A DNA stretch of 64,000 nt, taken from positions 310,001 to 374,000 of the forward strand of contig NZ_JASLGT010000009.1 in NCBI RefSeq assembly GCF_030150205.1, written 5' to 3'. Below, piece after piece: positions 24,901-32,254 of the stretch (positions are counted from its first letter, which is position 1; every line of letters begins with the position of its first letter). The notes beneath the pieces were generated by a model, which saw only the letters and a list, made by a program, of their open reading frames with translations, was not told the DNA's origin and made no database searches. A program made the translations under genes and the position numbers. This DNA comes from Niabella sp. (GTDB taxonomy: Bacteria; Bacteroidota; Bacteroidia; Chitinophagales; Chitinophagaceae).

Positions 24901-26331
24901 ATGGAAATAATTCATGTATCAGCAGAGTGTTATCCGATGGCAAAGGCTGGCGGATTGGGAGACGTAGTGGGGGCCTTGCCCAAGTATCAGAATGAGCTTG
25001 GACATACGGCTAAAGTAGTGATGCCAATGTACCGGACAAAGTTCTTATACCAGAACGAATGGGAGCTGGTACACGAGGGCGGGCAGGCATTGGGAAATGA
25101 ATGGTTTAAATACAGTGTCATAAAGGAGAAGACCAATAAGCTGGGGTTTGATCTGTACCTGGTAGATATCAATGGGAAACTGGATCGTGAGCGGATCTAC
25201 GGGTATGAAGACGACACCGAGCGTTTCATTGCCTTCCAGCTGGCGGTGTGCGACTGGATCGGACGCTGGCAGCACCGGCCGGATGTGATCCACTGCCACG
25301 ATCACCATACCGGGCTGATCCCGTTTATGGCAAGACATGCGTACGCCTTCCGCTACCAGCTGGGAAGTATACCTACCGTGTTCACAATACATAACGGGGA
25401 ATACCAGGGGCAATTTGGCTGGGATAAGCATTATTACCTGCCGGCCTATGATTCCTGGAACTGGGGATTGCTGGATTGGAACGATGCCATTAACCCGATG
25501 GCATCGGCCATCAAATGCGCCTGGAAGGTAACTACGGTGAGCCCCAGTTATATGAATGAACTGAAACATTCGGCAAACGGATTGCAAAACCTTTTCGAGT
25601 ATGAAAAGGGCAAGTGCATGGGTATTATTAATGGTATAGATACCGAAGTGTGGAATCCGCAAACTGATGGGTTTATTGCAAAAAATTACGATACCGAAGC
25701 CGTAACAACGGGGAAGGATAAGAATAAAAAAGAATTAACGGCACAGTTTGGACTGGATCCCGAAAAACCGCTGATCACGTTTATTGGCCGGCTGGTAGGG
25801 GAGAAGGCGGCGGACCTGCTGCCTGATGCCATCAGTCAGTCGATTTACCAGTACCAGGGAAAGGCCAATTTCCTGATCCTGGGTTCCGGCGATCCTGAAA
25901 TAGAAAATCAGCTGGATGCGATGAAAAACCGGTTCAAAGGTTATTTCAATGCCTATATTGGTTATAATGAAGGGCTGAGCCATTTACTATATGCCGGTTC
26001 CGATTTCCTGCTCATGCCCAGCCGGGTAGAACCCTGCGGCCTGAACCAGTTGTATGCACTGCGTTACGGAACGGTACCGGTGGTGCGGAACATTGGCGGG
26101 CTTAAGGATACCGTTGTGGACTTTGGTGATCAGGGTGGTTTTGGAATAAAAATGGAGCAGTCCAGTGTGGGTGATATCTCCTATTCTGTAGGCCGGGCCA
26201 TTGATCTTTATTCTAACAAAAAAGATCTGTATGCGTCCATGCGCGGCCGGATGATGACCATCGATCATGGATGGGATATGTCTGCAAAACAGTACCTGCA
26301 GGTATATGAATCGCTTCAGCCAAAACAATAA
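24901..26331 (+). CDS. glgA: Glycogen synthase (ADP-glucose type, GT5)
   Basis: A 476-residue GT5 glycogen synthase that elongates alpha-1,4-glucan from ADP-glucose. The donor-binding motif KAGGLGDV has its Lys at residue 15. The C-terminal domain carries PSRVEPCGLNQLYALRYG, the E-x7-E region, and GGLKDTV. The frame is open 11 codons further upstream, but ATG 24901 (MEIIHVSAEC) matches the family start. It diverges from the symporter gene, and glgC follows after 68 nt on the same strand, so the two form the glycogen synthesis pair. Confidence 0.93.
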   Translation: MEIIHVSAECYPMAKAGGLGDVVGALPKYQNELGHTAKVVMPMYRTKFLYQNEWELVHEGGQALGNEWFKYSVIKEKTNKLGFDLYLVDINGKLDRERIYGYEDDTERFIAFQLAVCDWIGRWQHRPDVIHCHDHHTGLIPFMARHAYAFRYQLGSIPTVFTIHNGEYQGQFGWDKHYYLPAYDSWNWGLLDWNDAINPMASAIKCAWKVTTVSPSYMNELKHSANGLQNLFEYEKGKCMGIINGIDTEVWNPQTDGFIAKNYDTEAVTTGKDKNKKELTAQFGLDPEKPLITFIGRLVGEKAADLLPDAISQSIYQYQGKANFLILGSGDPEIENQLDAMKNRFKGYFNAYIGYNEGLSHLLYAGSDFLLMPSRVEPCGLNQLYALRYGTVPVVRNIGGLKDTVVDFGDQGGFGIKMEQSSVGDISYSVGRAIDLYSNKKDLYASMRGRMMTIDHGWDMSAKQYLQVYESLQPKQ

Positions 26332-26399
26332 AATAATAATACCGGGTTTACCGATTCCTTTTTATATTTATAACACCAAGCAATTTTAAACTATTCTAT

Positions 26400-27680
26400 A
26401 TGTCCATTTCAAATCAGATTATTGCCATGATCTTAGGCGGGGGAGCGGGTTCCAGGCTGGCTCCTTTAACCAGCACCCGCTCCAAGCCGGCGGTACCCAT
26501 CGCAGGGAAGTACCGGCTGGTAGATATTCCCATTTCTAATTGCATCAACTCAGATATACATCGCATGTTTGTACTGACGCAGTTCAATTCGGCGTCATTA
26601 AACCGGCATATTAAGAATACCTACCGGTTCAGTGCTTTCAGTACCGCATTTGTAGATATTCTTGCGGCGGAACAAACACCGGATAATCCTACCTGGTTCC
26701 AGGGTACGGCAGATGCGGTGCGGCAGAGTCTGCGGCACCTGGGGCCTTTTCCCAGCGATTATGTACTGATCCTCTCCGGTGACCAGCTGTACCAGATGGA
26801 CTTTAATAAAATGCTGGAGCAGCATAAAAAAAGCGGAGCGGAAATTTCTATTGCCACGATACCGGTTGGAGACCGTGAGGCACCGGAATTCGGTATTTTA
26901 AAGACCGACGAAAATCATTATATCTCTTCCTTTATTGAAAAGCCCTCGAAGGATATCCTGGAAGAATGGGAAAGCGATACCGGTGCTGCAATGCAGCAAA
27001 AAGGCCGGAACTACCTGGCTTCTATGGGTATTTATATTTTTAACCGGAAATTACTGGAATCGCTGTTGTTAAAGAAACATCCCGAAGCTACAGATTTTGG
27101 AAAAGAGATCATTCCCGCTTCGATCAGCGAATACAAGGTGGCCAGTTTTCAGTATGAAGGGTATTGGACGGATATCGGGAACATCTACTCCTTTTTTGAG
27201 GCCAACCTGGAACTGACTTCCGATATCCCGGAGTTCAACCTCTTTGACAATACCAAGGCGATCTTTACCCGTCCGCGGATGCTGCCGCCGGCAAAGATCA
27301 GCGGTACCACACTGGAGAAAACGGTGATTGCAGAAGGCTGTATCATCAATGCTTCGCGTATTGAGCACAGTGTGATCGGCATCCGGTCCCGGATCGGCTA
27401 TGGCTCCACTATTGTGAGTTGTTATATTATGGGAAGCGATTTTTATGAAACGATTGAAGACCTGAGCCGCGATCAGAATAAGGGAATCCCGCCCATCGGT
27501 ATCGGGAAGCGCTGTTACCTCCGTAATTGCATTATTGATAAAAACTGCCGCATCGGGGATGATGTACGGCTGAATGGCGGTACCCACCTGGAGAATACGG
27601 ATCATGAGTTATATACCGTGAAGGATGGTATTATCGTGGTGAAAAAAGGCGCCGTGCTGCCCAGCGGATTTGTCGTGTAG
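26400..27680 (+). CDS. glgC: Glucose-1-phosphate adenylyltransferase
   Basis: A 426-residue ADP-glucose pyrophosphorylase. ILGGGAGSRLAPLTSTRSKP is the nucleotidyltransferase signature, with YRLVDIPISNCINS and FQGTADAVRQ following. EFGILKTDENHYISSFIEKP is the Glc1P-binding region with F-I-E-K-P. The C-terminal part is a left-handed beta-helix (IEHSVIGIRSRIGYGSTI). It makes ADP-glucose for the adjacent GlgA. Allosteric control by sugar phosphates is known in the family but cannot be read from this sequence. A strong hairpin follows at 27714. Confidence 0.94.
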   Translation: MSISNQIIAMILGGGAGSRLAPLTSTRSKPAVPIAGKYRLVDIPISNCINSDIHRMFVLTQFNSASLNRHIKNTYRFSAFSTAFVDILAAEQTPDNPTWFQGTADAVRQSLRHLGPFPSDYVLILSGDQLYQMDFNKMLEQHKKSGAEISIATIPVGDREAPEFGILKTDENHYISSFIEKPSKDILEEWESDTGAAMQQKGRNYLASMGIYIFNRKLLESLLLKKHPEATDFGKEIIPASISEYKVASFQYEGYWTDIGNIYSFFEANLELTSDIPEFNLFDNTKAIFTRPRMLPPAKISGTTLEKTVIAEGCIINASRIEHSVIGIRSRIGYGSTIVSCYIMGSDFYETIEDLSRDQNKGIPPIGIGKRCYLRNCIIDKNCRIGDDVRLNGGTHLENTDHELYTVKDGIIVVKKGAVLPSGFVV

Positions 27681-27713
27681 GGTTCGCAGCTGTCCATAAT
27701 TATTAAATAGGTT

Positions 27714-27750
27714 CCAACCGCCGCCTACCTGCCAGGTAGGCGGCGGTTGG
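27714..27750. repeat. GC-rich 37-nt perfect palindrome
   Basis: CCAACCGCCGCCTACCTG (27714-27731) and CAGGTAGGCGGCGGTTGG (27733-27750) are perfect complements with one base between them. The stem is stronger than needed for termination, but no T-run follows on the plus strand (GCGTTATAGC). It lies 33 nt after glgC and may end transcription factor-dependently or protect the mRNA 3' end. Confidence 0.65.
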
Positions 27751-27922
27751 GCGTTATAGCGAAGATGTTGAGGCAGGAACATATCAACCACAGGCCGGTA
27801 ATGCATTTGCAGGCATGCGGTTCGTTGCTGTGGGAGAATGATTTCCGGAGCCGCTGAGCATAATGACTTTTAGAAGATGTGTTTTTTTTCAAAATAATTT
27901 ATAATGTGTATTAAATACATAT

Positions 27923-27930
27923 TAAATTTG
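27923..27930 (+). promoter_or_regulatory. Putative -7 box of the SLC45-like transporter gene
   Basis: TAAATTTG is an exact TAnnTTTG match, 19 nt before the ATG. A 13-nt palindrome (TGTATTAAATACA, 27907-27919) sits immediately upstream, where an activator or repressor could act. No TTG is at the -33 distance. Confidence 0.45.
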
Positions 27931-27949
27931 CTGTTTAAACCCGGTTGCT

Positions 27950-29296
27950 ATGTCTGTAACATTAAACGATCCAAAGCCAAAATTATCGCTGGCGGAGATC
28001 ATCAACATGAGTGTCGGATTCTTTGGGATCCAGTTTGGCTGGGATCTGCAGCGCGCCAATATGGGCCGCATCTATGAGAACCTGGGTGCTGATCCGGACC
28101 AGGTGCCCCTGTTATTCCTGGCAGCGCCGCTGACCGGTTTGCTGGTGCAGCCGGTGATCGGGTACCTGAGTGATAAAACCTGGCACCCGCGATGGGGAAG
28201 ACGGCGACCTTATTTTATGATTGGGGCGGTGATCAGTTCCGTCGCATTGTTCTTTATGCCGCACAGCAGCGCACTTTGGATGGCGGCCGGACTGTTGTGG
28301 GTACTGGATGTATTTGGCAATGTGGCCATGGAGCCCTTCCGGGCTTTTGTAACCGATAAGCTGCCGGATAGCCAGGTAAACCGCGGGTTTATCATGCAGA
28401 GCTTTATGATTGGGTTGGGCGGAAGTATTGCCTCGGCCCTTCCCTGGATGATGAAGAACCTGTTTCATTTTCAAAATACCGCGATGCCGGGCGAAATTCC
28501 TGAAAATGTAAAATGGTCGTTTTATCTGGGCGCCTTTTTTTTCCTGGCTTCCGTTTTGTACACCGTATTCACCTCGAAAGAATATCCGCCACGGGATTCA
28601 GCCAACAAAGAAACGGCTAAGGAATCTGCTAAAGGATTGGGAGGCGGCTTCCGGGAAATCATGCATGCGCTGCGCACCATGCCTCCCAAAATGCGGATCA
28701 TTTCATTGGTACAGTTCTTTACCTGGCCGGGGTTGTTCCTGATGTGGTTTTATTATACTACGGCTGTTGCGGTAAATGTATTTGGTGGCAGGGATGCCAA
28801 AGACCCGGTATATGCGGCTGGTGCAGATTTTGGAAGCCTTACCCTGGCCTATTACAGCGTGGTTACTTTTTTATTTGCACTGGTGCTGCCGGCCATCGCA
28901 GACCGGTTAGGAAGGAAGGCCACGCATGCTTTATGCTTACTGGCGGGTGCGCTGGGCCTGATCAGTGTGGCCTGGGTTACGGATAAATATATGTTGTTTG
29001 TTTGTATGACCGGCGTGGGTATTGCCTGGGCAAGTATCCTGAGCATGCCCTATGCTATGCTGAGTGGGGTATTACCCAAAGACAAGGTGGGGATCTATAT
29101 GGGCATTTTTAATTTCTTTATCGTGCTACCCGAAATCATCGCTTCATTAGGCTTTGGATGGCTGATGCGGAATGTATTGCACAACGACCGCTTACTGGCC
29201 GTACAGGTGGGGGGATGTTTAATGATCGTGGCTGCGGTTATTTGTTTTTGGCTGGTGAAGGATCCTCGATCCCAAGACAGATCAACTGAAGGTTGA
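27950..29296 (+). CDS. SLC45/GPH-like MFS disaccharide transporter
   Basis: A 448-residue MFS protein with about 12 membrane segments. The N-terminal GIQFGWDLQRANMGRIYENL and the loop LSDKTWHPRWGRRRPYFMIG (the R-W-G-R-R-R-P motif) are typical of the SLC45 / sucrose- and maltose-transporter group. It is a probable proton-coupled importer of maltose or other alpha-glucosides in the inner membrane. It lies between glgC and a SusA-like neopullulanase gene, which supports maltodextrin as substrate. The exact sugar is inferred. Confidence 0.85.
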   Translation: MSVTLNDPKPKLSLAEIINMSVGFFGIQFGWDLQRANMGRIYENLGADPDQVPLLFLAAPLTGLLVQPVIGYLSDKTWHPRWGRRRPYFMIGAVISSVALFFMPHSSALWMAAGLLWVLDVFGNVAMEPFRAFVTDKLPDSQVNRGFIMQSFMIGLGGSIASALPWMMKNLFHFQNTAMPGEIPENVKWSFYLGAFFFLASVLYTVFTSKEYPPRDSANKETAKESAKGLGGGFREIMHALRTMPPKMRIISLVQFFTWPGLFLMWFYYTTAVAVNVFGGRDAKDPVYAAGADFGSLTLAYYSVVTFLFALVLPAIADRLGRKATHALCLLAGALGLISVAWVTDKYMLFVCMTGVGIAWASILSMPYAMLSGVLPKDKVGIYMGIFNFFIVLPEIIASLGFGWLMRNVLHNDRLLAVQVGGCLMIVAAVICFWLVKDPRSQDRSTEG

Positions 29297-29560
29297 ATGC
29301 CGTTCCAGGTTTGAGGTTTAAAGTTTCAGGTTAGATCCGATTGTTACTGGATGTTTGATGCCGGATACCAGATTACATGACAGATCTGCTGAAGACTGAA
29401 GGCTGATCGCTGAAAACTATGGACGGTTTCAAGTTTCAGGTTGGATCCGTTTCATACTTGATGTGCAATACTGATAACTGAAGACTGATAACTGAAGACT
29501 GATAACTGAAAACTGATAACTGATTGCTAAAGGCTGATCGCTAAAAACTGAATACGAAAA
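29297..29560. repeat. Composite intergenic repeat (copy B) with 14-nt tandem units
   Basis: The GTTCCAGGTTTGAGGTTTAAAG / GTTTCAAGTTTCAGGTTGGATCC motifs (29303-29340, 29425-29455) are followed by CTGA-rich DNA. At 29473-29528 four head-to-tail 14-nt units occur: GATAACTGAAGACT twice, GATAACTGAAAACT, GATAACTGATTGCT. It fills the space between the transporter and the neopullulanase gene and has no coding potential. Confidence 0.7.
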
Positions 29561-29569
29561 TAAAGAACA

Positions 29570-31420
29570 ATGAAAAAAATTATTTTATCGTTTATCGTTT
29601 TGCTGATGCTTCAATTGGCACATGCTCAGTATGAACTCTATCCTACCAACTGGTGGGTACATATGAAATGGAACAAGGTACAGGTACTGGTACGGGCTGC
29701 CGGTAAAGATCTAAAAAACCAAACAGCAACTGTTCAATATCCCGGTGTAAAGCTGGAAAAAATTTCACGGTTCGAAAATCCACACTATCTGGTGCTGCAC
29801 CTGGCAATTGGCCCGGAAGCCCGGCCGGGTATTGTAAATATAAAGATCGGTAAGGATGTGGTGCAATGGCCGCTGGGAAGCCGGCGGCCGGGTAATGGTA
29901 CGGCTTTTGCAAACGGCGCTACTGCAGCCGACCTGATGTACCTGATCATGCCGGACCGTTTCAGCAACGGCGATCCTTCTAACGACCGGGTGCCGGGTAT
30001 GCGGGATCAATCGCTGAACCGGGATTCGGTATTTGAACGGCACGGTGGGGATCTGAAGGGCGTGGAAAATCATCTGGATTACTTAAAGGACCTGGGTGTT
30101 ACGGCGATATGGCTGAACCCCGTGATTGAAAATGATATGCCCAACCGCACCGAGCATGGTTATGCCTTTACCAATCATTATAAGATTGATCCCCGTATCG
30201 GCGGAGCGGCGGCCTATAAGGAACTGATCAATGCAACCCATGCCAAGGGAATGAAAATGATCCAGGATGCGGTCTATAATCATACCGGGCTGGAACATGT
30301 ACTGTTCCGGGATCAGCCGGACAGCAGCTGGTTTCATCGCTGGCCGAAGTTTACCCAAACCAATTACAAGGACCAGGCAGTATTTGATCCGTATGGCTCA
30401 AAGATCGATCGGAAGATCATGGAGGATGGCTGGTTTGTACCTTCCATGCCGGATTGGGATCAAAGCAACCCGTTTGTGCAAACTTTTTTGATCCAACACG
30501 CATTGTGGAGTGTGGAGGAATTTGGTATCGACGGCTGGCGGGTGGATACCTATGCGTATAATGATCTGCCGTTCATGAACCGTTGCAACCAGGCGCTGTA
30601 CAACGAATATCCGCGCATCAGCATCTTTGGCGAAACCTGGGTGCACGGAGTGGTCAACCAAAGCTATTTTTGTCAGAATAATTATTCCATTCCTTTTAAA
30701 AGCAACCTGCAGGCCACCACTGATTTTCAGACCCTGTTTTATGGAATCATTCCTGCGGTGACCCAGCCGTTCGGATGGACGGAAGGAGTGAATAAACTAT
30801 ACACCACGCTGGCACAGGATTTTGTTTACACAGATCCGATGCGCCAGGTGATCTTCCTGGATAACCATGATCTTGCCCGTTTTTATTCGGTTGTAAATGA
30901 AGATACGGCAAAATATAAACTGGCTTTTGCCTGGCTGCTTACCGGCAGGGGCATTCCGCAAATGTATTACGGCAGCGAAATCCTGATGAAGGGTACTACC
31001 TGGCCAAACGATGGTTATGTACGGCTGGATTTTCCGGGAGGATGGAAGGGGGATGCGCAGGATAAATTTGTTGCATCCGGACGTACCGAAAAAGAAAATG
31101 CGGTGTTTAACTATATCCGGACGCTGGCCAATTACCGGAAGCATTCATCGGCCATTACCAGTGGAAAGCTGCTGCAGTTTGCACCTTATGATGGGGTATA
31201 TGTATATTTCCGGTACGACAGCAGGCAAACCATCATGTGTGCGATGAACACCAACAATAAGCCCGCAACCATTGCTACATCAAGGTTCGGGGAGGTGCTT
31301 CAGCGCTTCAAGCAGGGAAGGGATGTGGTCAGCAATACTTCCGTTGTGCTGGGTGATTCGCTTACGCTGCAGCCAATGTCGAACCTGGTGCTGGAGTTGC
31401 AGCAGCAAGGTACGTTGTAA
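29570..31420 (+). CDS. susA: SusA-like neopullulanase / cyclomaltodextrinase (GH13)
   Basis: A 616-residue GH13 enzyme with a signal peptide (MKKIILSFIVLLMLQLAHA). The N-terminal domain starts YELYPTNWWVHMKWNK, the cyclomaltodextrinase N-domain typical of SusA. In the TIM barrel the nucleophile is D326 (GWRVDTYAY), the acid/base E355 (FGETW) and the third acid D434 (LDNHDLARF). It hydrolyses alpha-1,4 bonds of starch, pullulan or cyclodextrins in the periplasm. Neighbours are an alpha-glucoside transporter upstream and GlgB and a phosphorylase further on. The symbol rests on domain order; the rest of a sus operon is not adjacent. Confidence 0.87.
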   Translation: MKKIILSFIVLLMLQLAHAQYELYPTNWWVHMKWNKVQVLVRAAGKDLKNQTATVQYPGVKLEKISRFENPHYLVLHLAIGPEARPGIVNIKIGKDVVQWPLGSRRPGNGTAFANGATAADLMYLIMPDRFSNGDPSNDRVPGMRDQSLNRDSVFERHGGDLKGVENHLDYLKDLGVTAIWLNPVIENDMPNRTEHGYAFTNHYKIDPRIGGAAAYKELINATHAKGMKMIQDAVYNHTGLEHVLFRDQPDSSWFHRWPKFTQTNYKDQAVFDPYGSKIDRKIMEDGWFVPSMPDWDQSNPFVQTFLIQHALWSVEEFGIDGWRVDTYAYNDLPFMNRCNQALYNEYPRISIFGETWVHGVVNQSYFCQNNYSIPFKSNLQATTDFQTLFYGIIPAVTQPFGWTEGVNKLYTTLAQDFVYTDPMRQVIFLDNHDLARFYSVVNEDTAKYKLAFAWLLTGRGIPQMYYGSEILMKGTTWPNDGYVRLDFPGGWKGDAQDKFVASGRTEKENAVFNYIRTLANYRKHSSAITSGKLLQFAPYDGVYVYFRYDSRQTIMCAMNTNNKPATIATSRFGEVLQRFKQGRDVVSNTSVVLGDSLTLQPMSNLVLELQQQGTL

Positions 31421-31487
31421 GCTGTAATGGATCTTAATTTCCACATTTCCCTATTTTCACATTTCCACATTTTCACATTCCACACGC

Positions 31488-32240
31488 CTAAAGAAACGTT
31501 TGCCAGATTGTGGGCTGAAGGTACTTTGCCCCATCCTTGCCCCATGATTTACTCAGGTCTACCAGGGCCTGCATGATTTCCTTATCCGTTTTCTTTTTTC
31601 CCTTTGCAGGAGGTGCTACTGTACCTACATTCAATGTTAACGTGGTTGCTACCCAACTGGTATACATGCGCGGAATGGTTACTCCCAATATCATGCCGGG
31701 TAATCCATGCAACCCCATCGGTCCTCCACTTACGGTTATCTCATCGGTATAATAGGCAAACACATATACACTATCAAATAGGACAGTCGTTGCTTTCCTG
31801 CAATTGAAACCGGCAATAATGCGTTGATCATTGGGACTGATCTTCCACTGAATGGCGGGGAGCGGACCGGATATTAAATAATTATCATCGATAACTTTTA
31901 AATTGGTAAACGTATTACTTGCATAGTTGTTGTACCAGATATTGTCTTCCTGTGAACGGGAAAACCACATAGGCATTTTTTGTTTATCGGCCGTGCGGGC
32001 AAATTTATACAGTCCTGCCTGTTCATTAAACTGGTAGGTATAGTAGTTCAGGCTAAACTGCGGAATCTTGTCCTTTATCTGTGCCCAAAAACCGTTATCA
32101 TCCTCATCGGTATCAAAACGGCTCATTTCCTTTTTCTGGTTTTTTCGTACTTCGTATTCAATGGTACCCCCGGTAATGAATTTTTGTGCGGTTGCGTTCA
32201 GCATTATCATCAGAGAACATAACAATAATATCGGTTTCAT
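31488..32240 (-). CDS. GLPGLI family protein
   Basis: A 250-residue exported protein with a signal peptide (MKPILLLCSLMIMLNATA). The family signature is visible as GPMGLHGLPGMIL, preceded by ITVSGG and followed by the usual beta strand. It begins KFITGGTIEYEVRKN, also typical. GLPGLI proteins have no known activity but are regularly encoded next to a TonB-dependent receptor in Bacteroidota. Here the receptor gene ends 15 nt upstream on the same strand, so the pair is one operon. A role in assembly or substrate handling for the receptor is inferred. Confidence 0.88.
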   Translation of the reverse strand: MKPILLLCSLMIMLNATAQKFITGGTIEYEVRKNQKKEMSRFDTDEDDNGFWAQIKDKIPQFSLNYYTYQFNEQAGLYKFARTADKQKMPMWFSRSQEDNIWYNNYASNTFTNLKVIDDNYLISGPLPAIQWKISPNDQRIIAGFNCRKATTVLFDSVYVFAYYTDEITVSGGPMGLHGLPGMILGVTIPRMYTSWVATTLTLNVGTVAPPAKGKKKTDKEIMQALVDLSKSWGKDGAKYLQPTIWQTFL

Positions 32241-32254
32241 TATTTCTTTTTTAG

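Noticed and set aside
29473..29528. CRISPR array
   Set aside because: The 14-nt units are contiguous with no spacers, and no cas genes are present.
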